Below are positions 1 to 11,805 of a stretch of 64,000 nt of DNA, in pieces (position 1 is the stretch's first letter; every line of letters begins with the position of its first letter). The notes beneath the pieces are model-generated. The model did no database searches. It was given only the letters and a program-made list of their open reading frames with translations, and had not been told where the DNA came from. Source of the DNA: Simmondsia chinensis (lineage: Eukaryota > Streptophyta > Magnoliopsida > Caryophyllales > Simmondsiaceae). Made by a program: the position numbers and the translations under genes. The DNA is taken from the NCBI GenBank assembly GCA_018398585.1, contig JAGTTD010000021.1:146501-210500 (forward strand). The letters run 5' to 3'.

Positions 1-1124
1 TCTACCAAGCCTCTTTAGCTAGGGTGGTTAGAGGGAACACACGCGGTGTCTACGAAGTACCACCTCACGATGATGTCGACATGAGATTAGATGCACTTAG
101 TACGAAGATGGATAAAATTATGAGTTTACATGCAAACCCTACTAACATGCACCCAGTTAACATAGCTGAATCATCATCTGATGGTGTTACTCTGTGCGGC
201 ATTTGTTTTGGTGAGGATCACTCTATGCTTGATTACTTATATGCGTCACAGTTTCCCAAGTATGTGCAGGACCAAGTTTATGCAGCGCAAGAGTACTCAA
301 GGAATAACAGCCCGTACTCTAATACCTATAATCCTGGGTGGCGCAACCATCCAAACTTCTCATTGAAGTAGAACACTAATCCGAATCCAGCCATGAGACA
401 ACCAGTGCCAGGATTTGTAGGTAAAGCACACCCTCTAGGTTTTCAGGGAGGGCAAAGGTATGGCTCTTCTTCTAACCCTCCAACTACTAATGCTAACTCT
501 TCGCCTCAATCTTTGAGATACGCTTTTCAGTTTGAGGAGCATATACTCCGCTTCATGGAGGAAAACCAATAGTTGGTTCAATCTCATTCACAGTCAATTT
601 CAAAGCTAGAGAACCAACTAGGATAGTTAGCTCAGACCATGAATAGGAGAGAGGAGGGGAGGTTACCCTCCCAACCTCTTGCTAATCGTAGGGCAGCAAC
701 CAGTTCTAACCTTAGCCAGGTCACTCACGAGCAGGCTAAGGTTGTTTCGGTTTTGAGTGAAGACGATTTGAGAGAGGTGGAAATAGAAGTTGAGCGGGAG
801 GACGGGACTCCAACCCCCACTACTAATAGGGATGGAGTACTGACACCTTCATTGGGTTCAGCACCTGAGCTTGTCGTCCCTTTTCCTACGGCCCTTCCAG
901 GACCAAAGGACAAGGAGGAGCTGAAGAGGGCTGAGCTACTGGACTTGTTTAAAGATGTCAAAATCAACTTATCGTTGACTGACATTATTAAGCATGTCCC
1001 CATGTACGTTAAGTTTCTCAAGGACCTATGCGTTAGAAAGAAGAGAGCGCAAGCTCACGTCCCTAGGAAGCGTGAACCTCATCCCATACTCAATTTTTCA
1101 AGAATAAGGCATTGGAGATCTTAA
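1..1124 (+). pseudogene. Element A gag (capsid/nucleocapsid), 3' part, with three in-frame stops
   Basis: One frame runs through the segment and is broken only by nonsense codons at 369-371, 570-572 and 624-626. A cysteine-rich motif (CGICFGEDHS, about 195-225) is followed by the Tyr/Asn/Pro-rich stretch NTYNPGWRNHPNFS, which is typical of Athila gag. Next come a Gln/Glu-rich coiled segment (SKLENQLG), a Pro-rich linker, and LTDIIKHVPMYVKFLKDLC (about 978-1030), the conserved block at the gag/protease border. Gag would form the virus-like particle that carries the element RNA. The N-terminal capsid part lies left of the window. The ORF beginning at 24 is a fragment, not a true start. Confidence 0.8.
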
Positions 1125-1561
1125 ACCAACTAGTGTTAAACTCCAGTTGGCTGACAGATTAGAGCGTTTACCTAGAGGGATGATGGAAGATGTGCTTGTC
1201 AAAATTGACAAGTTCGACTTCCCCATCAACTTCATCGTGCTAGATATGGATCCCATTCCTCATCAGAGGAACCATACCCCCATCATTTTAGGACTGGGGT
1301 GTTGGAAGTTTCATTTGGGAACCTTAGGTCAAATTGAACGTGTCGAATGCTGCTAAGTTCCCTAGTGATGAGGATGACTTTTATTGTTTTATGGTTGATG
1401 CTATTGACCCTTTGGTTGAGTCGGTATCTTCTAACTTTATCAAAGGAGATGAATTGTCTGATTCGTTTACTCTGACTGATATTGATGCTGCTGTTGATAC
1501 AGACGATTTTTTTGATGTGCAAGATGTTTTGAAAATTGAGGCTAGGGGTCCGATTTTTTAA
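1105..1561 (+). pseudogene. Element A protease and protease-RT linker, frameshifted
   Basis: This is the remnant of the aspartic protease that would process the polyprotein. ADRLERLPRGMMEDVLVKID followed by FPINFIVLDMD and TPIILG is the C-terminal half of an Athila protease, where the family has PRGxxEDVLVKVxxFxFPxDFIVLD. The catalytic D-S/T-G triad cannot be recognised in frame, probably because of the frame change near 1124. The frame changes again near 1330 into an acidic linker (PSDEDDFYCFMVDAIDPLVES), which is also conserved in position in this lineage, and stops at 1559-1561. Confidence 0.65.
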
Positions 1562-1659
1562 CCCCTAACTGGCCTTCGTAGTGAACCTGCTAAACCATCA
1601 ATTGAGTGTCCACCGGTGTTGGAATTCAAGCCTCTCCCCGCCACCTTAATATATGTATT

Positions 1660-2839
1660 TTAAGGGCCAAATGATACCCTTCCAGTTATTGTTGCTTCCG
1701 ACTTGACTGAGACACATAAGTCTAGGTTGTTAATTGTCCTACAGAACCATAAACGAGCCATAGGGTGGTCACTCGTTGATTTGAGAAGAATTAACCGCTC
1801 AGTAGGCATGCATAGGATACATTTAGAGGATAATGTTAAGTTTTCTAGACAGATGCAAAGGAGACTTAACCCAAACATGAGGAAGGTGGTTAAGAAAGAG
1901 GTTATAAAACTGTTAGAAGTGGGTATTATATACCTGATCTCTGATAGTCCATGGATCAGTCCAGTTCTAGTGGTTCCTAAGAAGCTAGGAATAACAATGA
2001 TTACCAATGCATAAGGAGAATTGGTTCCTACACATACCACTACAGGGTGGAGAGTATGCATTGATTATCTTAAGTTAAACTCTGTGACGTATAAGGACCA
2101 TTTTTCCTTAACCTTTTTGGACCAAATCTTAGCAATAATAGCAGGACAAGCCTACTATTGTTCTTTGGATGGTTACTCAGGGTATAACCAAGTCCCAATT
2201 CATCTCGAGGACTAAGAGAAAACAACGTTTACTTGTCCCTTTGGTACGTTTGCATATCGAAGGATGCCCTTCAGTCTTTGCAACGCACTCGCTTCTTTCC
2301 AGCGATGTATAATGTCCATCTTCTCTGACATGTTGGCCAATTACCTGGTAGTGTTTATGGATGACTTTTCTGTGTTTGGGTCATCTTTTGATGAATGTCT
2401 TTCTCACTTGGATCTTATTTTGCCGCGTTGTGAGGACTACAATCTAGTGCTTAGTTGTGAGAAGAGCCATTTCATGGTTCAGCAGGGCATAGTACTAGGA
2501 CATGTGGTATCCAAAGAGGGTATCACTGTAGACAAGGCCAAGGTAGACTTAATTGCCAACCTTCCTCCACTGACCTTGGTGAAGGAAGTTCGCTCTTTCC
2601 TTGGCTATGCTGGTTTCTACCGGTGTTTCATCGCCAACTTTAGTAAAATCGCTAAACCTTTATCGAATTTGCTTCCTAAGGATGTACCCTTTGTTTTTGA
2701 TGATGAATCTTTAGCCGCTTTTACTGAGTTGAAAACCCTGTTGTCTACAGCTCCAATTATTCAACCTCTTGACTATTTGTTACCATTTAAGATCATGTGT
2801 GACACCTTTAATTATGTTGTAGTATTCGTGCTCGATTAA
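1660..2839 (+). pseudogene. Element A reverse transcriptase with two nonsense codons
   Basis: The RT would copy the element RNA into cDNA. One frame carries LVVPKK (finger), GWRVCIDYLKLN, then SLDGYSGYNQVPIHLED, PFGTFAYRRMPF and the catalytic FMDD at 2354-2365 (first position F instead of Y, as usual in Athila). VLGHVVSKEGITVDKAKV and RSFLGYAGFYRCFI follow and lead into the tether. Stops at 2012-2014 and 2216-2218 interrupt the frame but the reading continues unchanged after each, so these are point mutations. The stop at 2837-2839 is a third lesion at the RNase H border. Confidence 0.85.
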
Positions 2840-3160
2840 TGAAAGGATTACAAGGTTGTTGTTGTTTATGATACTAGTAAATCATTAGACAAAGCCCAAA
2901 AGAACTATACCACAACTGAAAAAGAATTACTAGCTATAGTTTTCGCACTTGACAAGTTCCGACCTTATGTTTTATGCTCGAGAGTGATAATCTTTTCTGA
3001 CCATGCTGTGATTCAATTCCTTCTCATCAATAAGGAAATGAAGCCTAGGTTAATTTGCTGGGTGCTATTACTCTAGGAATTTAACCTAGAGATTAGGGAT
3101 AGGAAAGGCTCGGATAATGTAGTGGCGAATCACCTTTCGAGGATAGTGTTTCTATCCGAT
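2840..3160 (+). pseudogene. Element A RNase H region, degraded
   Basis: In the RT frame the segment reads KNYTTTEKELLAIVFALDKFRPY and SDHAVIQFLLI, the TEKELLAVV and TDHAALKYLL blocks of gypsy RNase H, then the join GSDNVVANHLSRI. The N-terminal RNase H block with the first catalytic Asp is not clear, because the reading before 2839 diverges at SYNYVV-like residues. RNase H would remove RNA from the RNA:DNA hybrid. An in-frame stop lies near 3074. Confidence 0.7.
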
Positions 3161-4080
3161 GCCACTACTGGCCCCATTTATGACTATTTTTCTGATGAAC
3201 AATTATTTGCCATTGCAGGATGCAGACCCCCATGGTATGCACATATTGTGAATTACTTGGCAACGGGAAGGCTTCCTGACCACTGGCCGAAGCAAGCAAG
3301 GGACCGTTTCTTCTCTCAAATAACGCATTTCTTTTTGGGATGATCCAGATCTGTTTAAGGCATGTTTTGATTAGATAATACATCAATGTGTCCCGGAAAT
3401 GGAGCAAGAGAGTATATTGAGGTTTTGCCATAGTCTAGCTTGTGGAGGGCACTTTGGGGGGTGACGCACTATTGTGAAAGTCCTTCAAAGTGGCTTCTTT
3501 TGGCCAACTCTTTTTCGGGACGCTTGTGATTTTTGTAGGGTGTGGGATTGCTGTCAACGCACAGGTGCCCTAACAAAACGTGATGAGATTCCTCAACACC
3601 CAATTTTAGTTTGTGAAATTTTTGACGTTTGAGGCATCAATTTCATGGGGCCTTTTCCTAATTCACATGGTTTTGTCTTTGTTTTGGTAGCTGTTGACTA
3701 TGCGCCGAAGTGGCTTGAGGCTATCACAACTAGAACAAACGACCACAAGGTGGTTGTAGAGATTGTTAGAGACAATATTTTCTCATGTTTTGGTGTTTCT
3801 AGGGCGATAACTAGTGATGGGGGGACACACTTTATTCATCGTTCGGTTGAGGCACTTCTTTGAAATTACTCAATTACCCATGAATTGGTTGCCCCTTATC
3901 ACCCTCAAACTAGTGGTCAGGTTGAGGTTTCGAATCGAGAAATAAAGTCTATCCTTGAGAAGACCGTTGGAACGGACAGCAAGGATTGGTCTTTAAGGTT
4001 GAACGACGCTCTTTGGGCTTATCGTACAGCTTTCAAGACTCCAATCGGTATGTCTTCCTATCACTTAGTCTTTGGAAATG
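3161..4080 (+). pseudogene. Element A integrase, N-terminal and catalytic part, cut by element B
   Basis: PKQARDRFFSQITHFFLG (about 3290-3343) is the Athila block before the zinc-binding domain. After a frameshift near 3340 comes a degraded HHCC region ending RVWDCCQRTGALTKRDEIP. The catalytic core follows from about 3634. Its first position reads GINFMGPFPNSHG, so the first acidic residue of the D,D-35-E triad is Asn. The second (SDGGTHF) and the Glu ([12 protein letters not shown]) are present. Stops fall at 3633 and 3861. The reading ends at LVFG, where element B inserted; the protein resumes at 13326. Confidence 0.85.
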
Positions 4081-6384
4081 TGTAATACCCAGTCTAATTA
4101 AATTAGGTTAGGTATTATAATACGATTAAAACTCGCTATTATTTGATTGAATTATAAATAAATTAATGAATTAATTATCAGAAAGGGATTCATTAGTAAT
4201 ACTAAAGTAATTGAAACATGTATGGTATGTATATATATAAAAGAAAAGGCAAAAAAAGCATATATATAAAACCCACCGCAAAACCATCACAACCTCACTA
4301 TAAATCTCTCCCCCTCCCTCGCGGCTCTCTCTGCTTCTCGGTATTTCCCCTGTTTCTCTCACCCACGTTCTCCCCCCTCGGTAAGTCTCTCTCGTCCTCT
4401 CACGTCTCTCTCTTTTCTTGTCAAAATCCTAAATTCTGACTCCGCTCTTAATACGATTCGAAGATAATTCACAATAGGAGTTCGACTTTAGGATTAGAAG
4501 ATAGTAACGGTAAGTATACCACTCCCCTACTTGTTTGTAAAATACGAAAAAATTTGCTTTACATGGTTTGATGTATAAGACTTATATTTGAATAGTTTAT
4601 TAGTTTGTTAAAATAGGTTCAGGCATATGTACTTGGCTGATTGTGTAATTTTTACTTTTATGATTTGAATTATACTAATTTATACGTTGGTTTGATGTTT
4701 AAATATGTGATTTCTACTCTTATCTTATACTTATATATACGTTGATTTGATGTTTTAATATGTTGATTGAATTATACTGATTTATATGTTGAATTAATAT
4801 TTAAATATGTGAATTTTTAAAAGAATTTGTACTTGTGATTATATGAAAGAAATTATTGTGGACTGGTCATTTGAATTGAAAGGTTTTATGGGAAGAGCTT
4901 ACAGATAATTAGGTTGACCCTCCGGGGTCTATCGACATTAGAATGTGAAAATGTGAAAGTCGATCTATGACCCTGTTGCGGGAATAATACCGAGACGTAG
5001 ATCTACATTGACCCTAACGGGTCTCTCGATTTAGAACCAGTTTGAATATGTGAAATGTGAACGTCGATTGTGACCTTGTCACGGGAATAATACTGGCCGT
5101 AGTTTCCGTTTCGTCTGTGAGTTTTACCAAAAGAGCTCTTGTAAAATAACAACAACAACAACAGTCCCAGTGCCTCGCGGCTCTCGCAAGAAGCAGGGTC
5201 GGGGGGGGGGGGGGGTTGATGTACGCAGCCTTACCCCTTCCGGCTGGAAAGGAGACTGTTTTCGGGGACCCCCAACCTGAAGTAGTTTGGTGCCTGCAGA
5301 TAAACCACCAATCAATTACCAAAGCATTTTGTGGAAAAAGGAGAAGAAAGGAAGAAGGAGAAGAAAGGAAGAAGGAGAAGAAGAAGAAGAAGAAGGATAA
5401 GAACAAGAAACATGGTCAGAGACTAAGCTAGCCTATTAGTGCTACTCTTGAGGTTATGCCTGCCTAAGGATCTTAAACTACCAGCCACTCCCCGCACTAC
5501 TCTACTCTGCCACCTCCTCTACCCTTATACTAGCCCTCCAATGTGCCCTATCTAAGGCCATCTCCTCTCTTAGGTTTAGGTAGGTTAGGTCTTGACGAAT
5601 CGTCTCCAGCAAACTCTTCTTTGATCTGCCCCTCCCTCTTCTGCTTATCGCCATGTGAAGCTGTTCACACCTCCTGACTGAGGCTGTAGTCGGTCTTCTG
5701 CTAACATGTCCAAACCATCTTAGGCAATGCTCCCTCAATTTATCCTCGATCGAGGCTACCCCCAGCTTACCTCGTATCATATCATTCCTAATCCTATCCT
5801 TCCTTGTGTGGCCACACATCCAGCGCAGCATCCTCATAATATGCCTGATCCGTTTACTTGTAAAATAACTCAGTTAAACAGTGATTTGTGCTACTTTAAC
5901 ATGATTTCTGAATATAACTAAGTTTACTTGTTTGGTTGAACTTTTATCCGTTTTATATAATATGCCTGATCTGGGCAGGGTGTATGGTATAGTTGTTGAG
6001 CATGTTGTTTGATTACCCAAATTCGTTACTTTCCAGATTAGTAGTCTGTGGCAGATTCTAGAGGAACGAGGAAAATGCAGCGGCTCTCTACTTCGAGAAT
6101 TAGTTTATTTTTCGTAGTTTAAGTATTTAATAAATTGTGTAGTATGATATTATAGACTATTTGAGATATTGTAATTTTGAGCTTCTACACTACTAGTTTT
6201 TAATTATTTGTATTGATGTATTTGGGATTATCTATTATATATTATGGGAACCTCTATGAAATTTTGAGGAATTATGGTTGTAAGTTTTCGGGCTTCGTAC
6301 TATGATGTGGGACTTCATTATAGTACGGTGGTGTAGGGCCCTTTTAACTTAAACCTATTCGGTATAACATTTGGAGGCGTTACA
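4081..6384 (+). repeat. Element B 5' LTR, with an RTE LINE fragment inside
   Basis: It matches 11108-13325 throughout, apart from the LINE (5150-5856), the MITE and the 104-bp duplication. It starts tgtaataccc and ends ggaggcgttaca. Tatatataaaa at 4261-4271 is the likely TATA box, followed by a CT-rich leader. Confidence 0.9.
5150..5856 (-). mobile_element. RTE-type LINE, 5'-truncated 3' end
   Basis: It is flanked by the perfect 12-bp duplication cttgtaaaataa at 5138-5149 and 5857-5868, and is absent from the 3' LTR. On the minus strand it ends in (TTG)n at 5150-5162. The coding part (5837-5502) reads [19 protein letters not shown], then [11 protein letters not shown] and [13 protein letters not shown], the C-terminal tail of plant RTE-clade reverse transcriptases. 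A 3' UTR with a G15 run (5201-5215) follows. The last about 20 bases at its 5' end (5837-5856) are not RTE-like and resemble LTR sequence at 5955-5971. Confidence 0.9.
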
Positions 6385-6389
6385 TAAAG

Positions 6390-6401
6390 TGGTATCGGAG
6401 C
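6390..6401 (+). promoter_or_regulatory. Element B primer-binding site
   Basis: Tggtatcggagc lies six bases after the 5' LTR. It is complementary to the 3' end of initiator tRNA-Met with one change from tggtatcagagc. Confidence 0.85.
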
Positions 6402-6587
6402 ACTAGGTTATAAATTTTGGAGAAATTTGGAAGTTAAGAGGAGAACTTAGGTTATTAATTATTGAGAAACAAAAATTTTCGGTGCTAAGGAATATCTTTG
6501 GCTATTTGCATTGGTAGCTTCAACTATATTGGAGTTTAAAAATTGTTTAACAACGTGGCTTCTTATGTGATCTGGGTTTAGGTGAAG

Positions 6588-7697
6588 ATGAGTGACAGGA
6601 GTGAAACATTGGCATTCTTGAAGAGAAAGAGAACCCGAAGGGAAAAGGTAGGGTTCCACCCCCCATCGAGGAACACCTTAGTGAATCAGAGGATGATACA
6701 GAAGAAGACCACCCTGATGAGGAACGTGTCCAACTACAGAATAGACCCATTAGTCAAAACGGCTAGAACTCGGGTGGTTCCTCTAATAAGTTTGATGTTG
6801 TAATAATGCACCAGCTCATTGTTAATCTCTTGCAATATCAACAACAAGTCCAAACTGTTCCTCCTCTCACTCGATGCATTGAAGAGACCCCCTTTGAAAG
6901 ATTGTCAAATTTGAGGGCCCCAAAGTTTGAAGGAGCTGATGACCCTCGAGAAGCTGAAAAATGGATACGAGAGATGGTGACCTTGTTTGAGGCAATGTCA
7001 ATTGCCGATGATGATAAGGTTTGAGCAGCCACCCCTTTTCTTAAGGGGAATGCAGAGTTGTGGTGGACTACAGTCAAGGTAGCGTACCAAAACGCTACTG
7101 AACCTTTGGTTTGGGAGAAGTTTAAAGAGACCTTCTACAACCAGTTTTTCCCTGACACACTCAGAATGATGAAAAATAATGAATTCTATAAGCCAAGACA
7201 AGGAGAGCAGATGATGGTATTGTGGCATGCTAACAAATTTCGTGAATTGGGGTGTTTTAGCCCAAGCATCATGGCATCTGAGATGAGTAAAGCAAACAAG
7301 TTTGAAAAGGCATTGCTTCATCGCATTAGGAGGCGTCTATCAAAGTGTCATCTTCAAGAAATACAAGGAGGTCCTTGAACGTGCTTTGAAGGTCGAAGTA
7401 GATCTGAAGATGGAAGAGCGGGAATATGCTGCCAAGAAAAGGTCATCTGACGGCAAGTTTCAGGGAGGAAATCCTAACCGATTTGGTGGCAATGGCAAAA
7501 AGTCTCATACGAAGGATCCAGAGAGCTCTAACACTGCATCTAGAAAATGTGAGCACTGTGGTAATTTCCATTTTGGTGAATACTACAAAAAATTAGGGGT
7601 GTGCTTTGAGTGTAAAGAGAAAGGACACATAGCTCGTGATTTCCCTCTCAAGAATTGTGCCAAGAACAGAGCCAGTGATGACAAACAGGGACCTTAG
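6588..7697 (+). pseudogene. Element B gag with CCHC zinc knuckle, frameshifted
   Basis: The start at 6588 (MSDRSETL) soon loses its frame. The capsid part reads LRAPKFEGADDPREAEKWI and, after a stop at 7022-7024, GNAELWWTTV, WEKFKETFYNQFFP and GEQMMVLW, the retrotransposon gag (Retrotrans_gag) core. A second frameshift near 7330 leads to a basic nucleocapsid region. The knuckle CFECKEKGHIARDF (7603-7644) has its last Cys changed to Phe. A preceding CEHC pair is present. Confidence 0.85.
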
Positions 7698-7717
7698 GTA
7701 ATGCCAGAGTATTTGCT

Positions 7718-8242
7718 ATGATCCAGAAGGACGAGACTGCCAGTGACCGTGTGGTGACAGGTACCCTTCCTATCAATTCTACTAGTGTGCATGTATTATT
7801 TGACACTGGGGCCTCTCACTATTTTGTGGCCAAGAAATTTGCCTCTAAGTTGATTTGTGAGCCAAAACTGCTAGATGAACCATTTTGTGTGGCAACCCCA
7901 TGGGGGTATGATGTGATTGCTGATCATGTATGTAAGAACTATGTGACTACAATAGGTGATATGAAGCAGACATAGTACTCTTAGATATGGAGGATTTTGA
8001 TATGATTCTAGGGATCAATTGGCCGTCTTCTTATCATGCACATTTAGACTATTTTGGAAAAAAAGGTAGTGTTTCAGATTCCTAATCAACCAGAGTTTGC
8101 TTATCATGGGAACGGATTAAATCCTCCTATAGGGAGTAAAAACTCTGAGACTTTTACTAGGATGATTTTAGTCCTAAATGCTAGAAGGTCCCTGAGGGGG
8201 GATACCTTTGTCATGTGTTTCACAGTAGGAGGGATGACGTGA
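7718..8242 (+). pseudogene. Element B aspartic protease
   Basis: The active-site block HVLFDTGASHYFVA carries the catalytic DTG triad (DTGAS, 7802-7816). It is followed by degraded MIIADHVC-like and, after the stop at 7973-7975, the frame-shifted phrase DMILGINW (about 8003), equal to the conserved DVILGMDWL. The protease would cut Gag-Pol in the particle. Confidence 0.85.
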
Positions 8243-9063
8243 AGTTAGATGACATTCCCATTGTTAGGGAATTCCCTGAGGTCTTTCCAGAAGATTTGCG
8301 TGGTTTGCCTCCAAGTAGGGAAATTGAGTTTGAAATCGATCTGGTACCTGGTAGTGGACTCATATCCAAAGCTCCTTATAGAATGGCTCCATCTAAACTA
8401 CCAGAATTGAAGGTGCAACTCTAGGAATTATTAGATAAAGGCTTCATCCGATAGAGTGTCTCACCATGGGGCGCTCTAGTATTGTTTGTGAAGAAGAAGG
8501 ATGGCAGTATGATATTATGCATTGACTACAGAGAACTAAATAAGGTGACTATTAAGAATAAGTATCCTTTGCCTCGAATTGATGACTTGTTTGATCAACT
8601 TTAAGGTGCTGAGGTCTTTTTTAAAATTGACCTACGATCTAGTTATCATCAACTAAAGGTCAAGGAGAAGGATGTGGCCAAGACTACTTTTCGAACCAGG
8701 TATGGCAATTATGAATTCTTAGTTATGCCTTTTAGGCTAACGAATGCACTTGCTGCTTTCATGGATTTGATGAACAGGGTGTTTCGACAATACTTGGATT
8801 GATTCATTGTATTCATAGATGACATATTGATCTACTCTAAGATTAGGGAGGAGCACGAGGAACATCTAAAGATGGTATTGCAAACCTTGCATGAGCACCA
8901 GTTGTATGCCAAGTTGAGTAAGTGTGAGTTTTGGCTTGACAGAGTGGCATTCTTAGGCCATGTGATATCCAAGGATGGGATCTCGGTGGATCCAAGGAAA
9001 GTTAAAGCGATATTGGAGCGGAATCCGCCCACAAATGCAACAGAGGTTAGGAGCTTCTTATGA
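8215..9063 (+). pseudogene. Element B reverse transcriptase
   Basis: [20 protein letters not shown] (8263-8322) is the pre-RT block of chromoviruses. [20 protein letters not shown] and [15 protein letters not shown] follow. The catalytic FIDD lies at 8812-8823, where the family has YIDD or [21 protein letters not shown] closes the domain. In-frame stops are at 8422-8424, near 8453, near 8603 and near 8801, so the enzyme is dead. Confidence 0.9.
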
Positions 9064-9590
9064 CTGGCTGGTTACTATAGAAGATTCATTGAGGGGTTTT
9101 CACAAATTGCACTTCCCCTCACTCGATTCACTCAAAAGGGAGTGAAGTTCGAGTGGACAGATGAATGTGAAGGAAGCTTTCAAGAGTTACAGAAAAGGTT
9201 AGTATCCGCCCCTGTACTTGCTTTACTTACTGATGAGGGTAACTTTGTTATTTACAGTGACGCTTCAAAAAAAGGGCTAGGTTGTGTGCTAATGCAGAAT
9301 GAGAAGGTGATAATCTATGCGTCCTGACAATTAAAGCTTCATGAAAAGAATTATCCAAAGCATGACTTGGAGTTGGCAGTAGTGATATTCGCTTTGAAGA
9401 TTTGGAGACATTACCTTTATGGTGGACCTTGCCAAATTTATATAGACCACAAAAGCTTGAAATACTTGTTTATTCAAAAGGAGTTGAACTTGAGGCAGAG
9501 GAGGTGGTTGGAGTTGATCAAGGACTATGAAGTGACCATTAATTACCATCCTCAACCTAAGCCACTTAGAGACTTGGAGGAAATGTAAAT
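9064..9590 (+). pseudogene. Element B RNase H
   Basis: It opens with LAGYYRRFIEGFSQIALPL, then FEWTDECEGSFQELQKRL, FVIYSDASKKGLGCVLMQN with the first catalytic Asp, [20 protein letters not shown] with the Glu, and [20 protein letters not shown]. Stops occur at 9061, near 9325 and near 9586. The domain would degrade template RNA. Confidence 0.85.
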
Positions 9591-10580
9591 TGAAGTTTGC
9601 ATTCATGATAAGAAGGGTGGTGTTTTAGCCAATCTGGTTGCACAACCGCTGTTGTTAGAGAAGATTAAGGTAGCACAACAAAATGACTCTTTTTTGATGG
9701 AGATGAAAAGTAAGATGTCCAATGGAGAATCTTCAGACTTTTTGCTGCATGATGATGGAGCATTGTACTTTGGAGATAGATTATGTGTACTTGATGATCC
9801 AGCAATTAAGAGGGATATCATAGAAGAAGCACACACTTCCTGCTTTTTGGTACATCCTGGAGGCACAAAGTTGTATCGGAGACCTGAGAAGCTGCTTCTG
9901 ATGGAGAGACATGAAGCGAGATATTGCTGAGTTTGTAGCTAAGTGCTTGATCTGTCAACAAGTGAAGGCAGAGCACCAAAAGCCTGGCGGATTGCTACAG
10001 TCATTAGAAGTGCCTGCATGGAAGTGGGATCGAATTTCCATGGATTTTGCTATTGGCCTACCAAGGACGGTTATGAAGAATGATGCGATTTGGGTCATTG
10101 TGGATAGACTCACGAAGAGTGCGCATTTTCTTCCTATTAGATTTAGGACTATTAGATAAGTTGGCAGAATTATACATTGATGTTATGTTGCGGTTGCATG
10201 GTGTGCCAGTTGAAATTGTTTCTGACAGAGACCTGAGATTTGTGTCTAGATTTTGGGAGAGTCTGCAGAAAGCTCTGGGAACTAAGCTGAGTTTGAGTAC
10301 CGCTTACCATCCTCAAATAGATGGGCAAACTGAGAGAACTATTCGGACATTGGAGGACATACTGCATGCCTATGTTATAGACTTGGGGGTAGTTGGGATA
10401 GCTGGTTTGCCAGAGTTTGCCTATAATAATGGTTACCATTCTAGTATTGAGATGGCACCATATGAAGCTTTGTATGGACGAAGATGTGGAACTCCCTTGC
10501 TTTGGAATGATGTTGGAGAAAGAAAATTGTTAGGTCCTGAGATTATGCAAGATGCTGAAAAAGGTAAAATTAATTAGAGA
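9591..10580 (+). pseudogene. Element B integrase, zinc-binding and catalytic domains
   Basis: The HHCC region reads HTSCFLVHPGGTKLYRR and, after a frame change near 9905, [16 protein letters not shown]. The core has [15 protein letters not shown] (first Asp), IVSDRDLRFVSRFW (second Asp), and YHPQIDGQTERTIRTLED with the Glu. The typical PYEALYGRRCGTPL follows. Frameshifts near 9905 and 10155 break it. It would insert element cDNA. Confidence 0.9.
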
Positions 10581-11083
10581 GAGAATGAAGATAAGCCAAG
10601 ATAGGCAAAAGAGTTGGGCAGACAAATGTAGAAGACCATTAGAGTTTTAAGTACGTAAACATGTTTATCTGAAGGTATCCCTAACTAAAGGTGTGATGAT
10701 ATTTGGAAAAAAGGGGTAAATTAAGTCCACGCTTTGTACGACCATTTGAGGTTTTGGCAAAAGTTGGGGACGTAGCTTATAAAGTAGCCTTACCGTCGGA
10801 ACTGTCTAGAATACATAATGTGTTTCATGTTTCTCAATTAAGGAAGTATATTTCTGATCCCTGTCACGTGATACGACATGAATCATTACAAGTACGAGAA
10901 GATTTGACTTACGTAGAACATCCAGTTCACATAGTCGACCGAAAAGACCAAAAGTTAAGGCATAGGACGATCCCATATGTCAAGATTCAATGGAGTAATC
11001 ATACTCCTAGAGAAGCAACATGGGAGACAGAAGAAGAGATTAAAAGCAAATTATTCGAAAACCAAGGCAAGTTTCGAGGATGA
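10581..11083 (+). pseudogene. Element B integrase C-terminal domain with chromodomain-like tail
   Basis: GKLSPRFVRPFEVLAKVGDV and LSRIHNVFHVSQLRKY form the GPY/F-type module. The tail PYVKIQWSNHTPREATWETE (about 10969-11028) matches the chromodomain pattern VKVLWxxxxxEEATWExE, so this is a chromovirus. In the family this tail steers integration toward heterochromatin. The ORF ends at 11081-11083, 24 bases before the 3' LTR. Confidence 0.85.
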
Positions 11084-11094
11084 AACTTTTGTTT

Positions 11095-11107
11095 AATGGG
11101 GTGAAGA
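11095..11107 (+). promoter_or_regulatory. Element B polypurine tract
   Basis: Atggggtgaaga lies directly before the 3' LTR and is the expected plus-strand primer site. Confidence 0.7.
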
Positions 11108-11268
11108 TGTAATACCCAGTTTAATTAAATTAGCTTAGGCATTATAATATGATTAAAACTCGCTATTATTTGATTGGATTATAAATAATTAATGAATTAA
11201 TTACCAGAAAGGGGTTCATTAATAATACTAAAGTAATTGAAACATGTATGGGATATATATAAGTATAT

Positions 11269-11805
11269 GGGTTATTTACATTTTAATACCCCAACATTTC
11301 TAGAAATAATAAAAAGGACACTGACCTTTTTGAATTATTAAAAAGGCTCTTAAGTTTTTGTTTTATTAATAAAAAGGCCTATAAGTTTTTGTTGCATTAA
11401 TAAAAGGGCTTCTCTCTAACATGATGATGTCATTTTAGTCAATTGAGCTGATGGGACAGCTGTGTTTTTATTAATGTTATAGTAAAATGATAAAAATACT
11501 CCTTAATAACCATGTTTTAAAACAAATTAAGTGAAAATAGATAGCTTCTACATAATGCAATATCTCAAATTTTGTACTTATAAAGTAATAATAAGGGAGT
11601 TCAAGTGTATTTTAGGTTATTTTATTGTAGCATTAATAAAAAACAATTACCAATAGCTCTGTCGATGAAAAATAACGTCATCACTCGTGAGAATGGCCTT
11701 TTTATTAATACAACAAAAACTTAGGGGCCTTTTTAATAATTCAAAAAGGACATGGTCCTTTTTATTATTTCTAAAAATATTAGGATACCAAAATGTAAAT
11801 AACCC
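11269..11805. mobile_element. Mutator-like MITE with about 80-bp terminal inverted repeats
   Basis: It is flanked by the perfect 9-bp duplication taagtatat (11260-11268 and 11806-11814). The ends are gggttatttacattttaat and its inverse, and inverted identity continues inward for about 80 bp with few changes. It has no coding capacity. Long inverted repeats with a 9-bp duplication identify a Mutator-type non-autonomous element. It lies directly upstream of the LTR TATA box (about 11812-11822). Confidence 0.9.

Noticed and set aside
5201..5215. Poly(G) runs here and at 30987, 50881 and 60794 as possible quadruplex elements
   Set aside because: They are single homopolymers, three in transposon sequence and one intergenic, and may be slippage or assembly artefacts; no wider pattern.
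5216..5431. ORF rich in Lys and Glu
   Set aside because: It is a translation of gaagaagga simple repeats on the wrong strand of the LINE 3' UTR.
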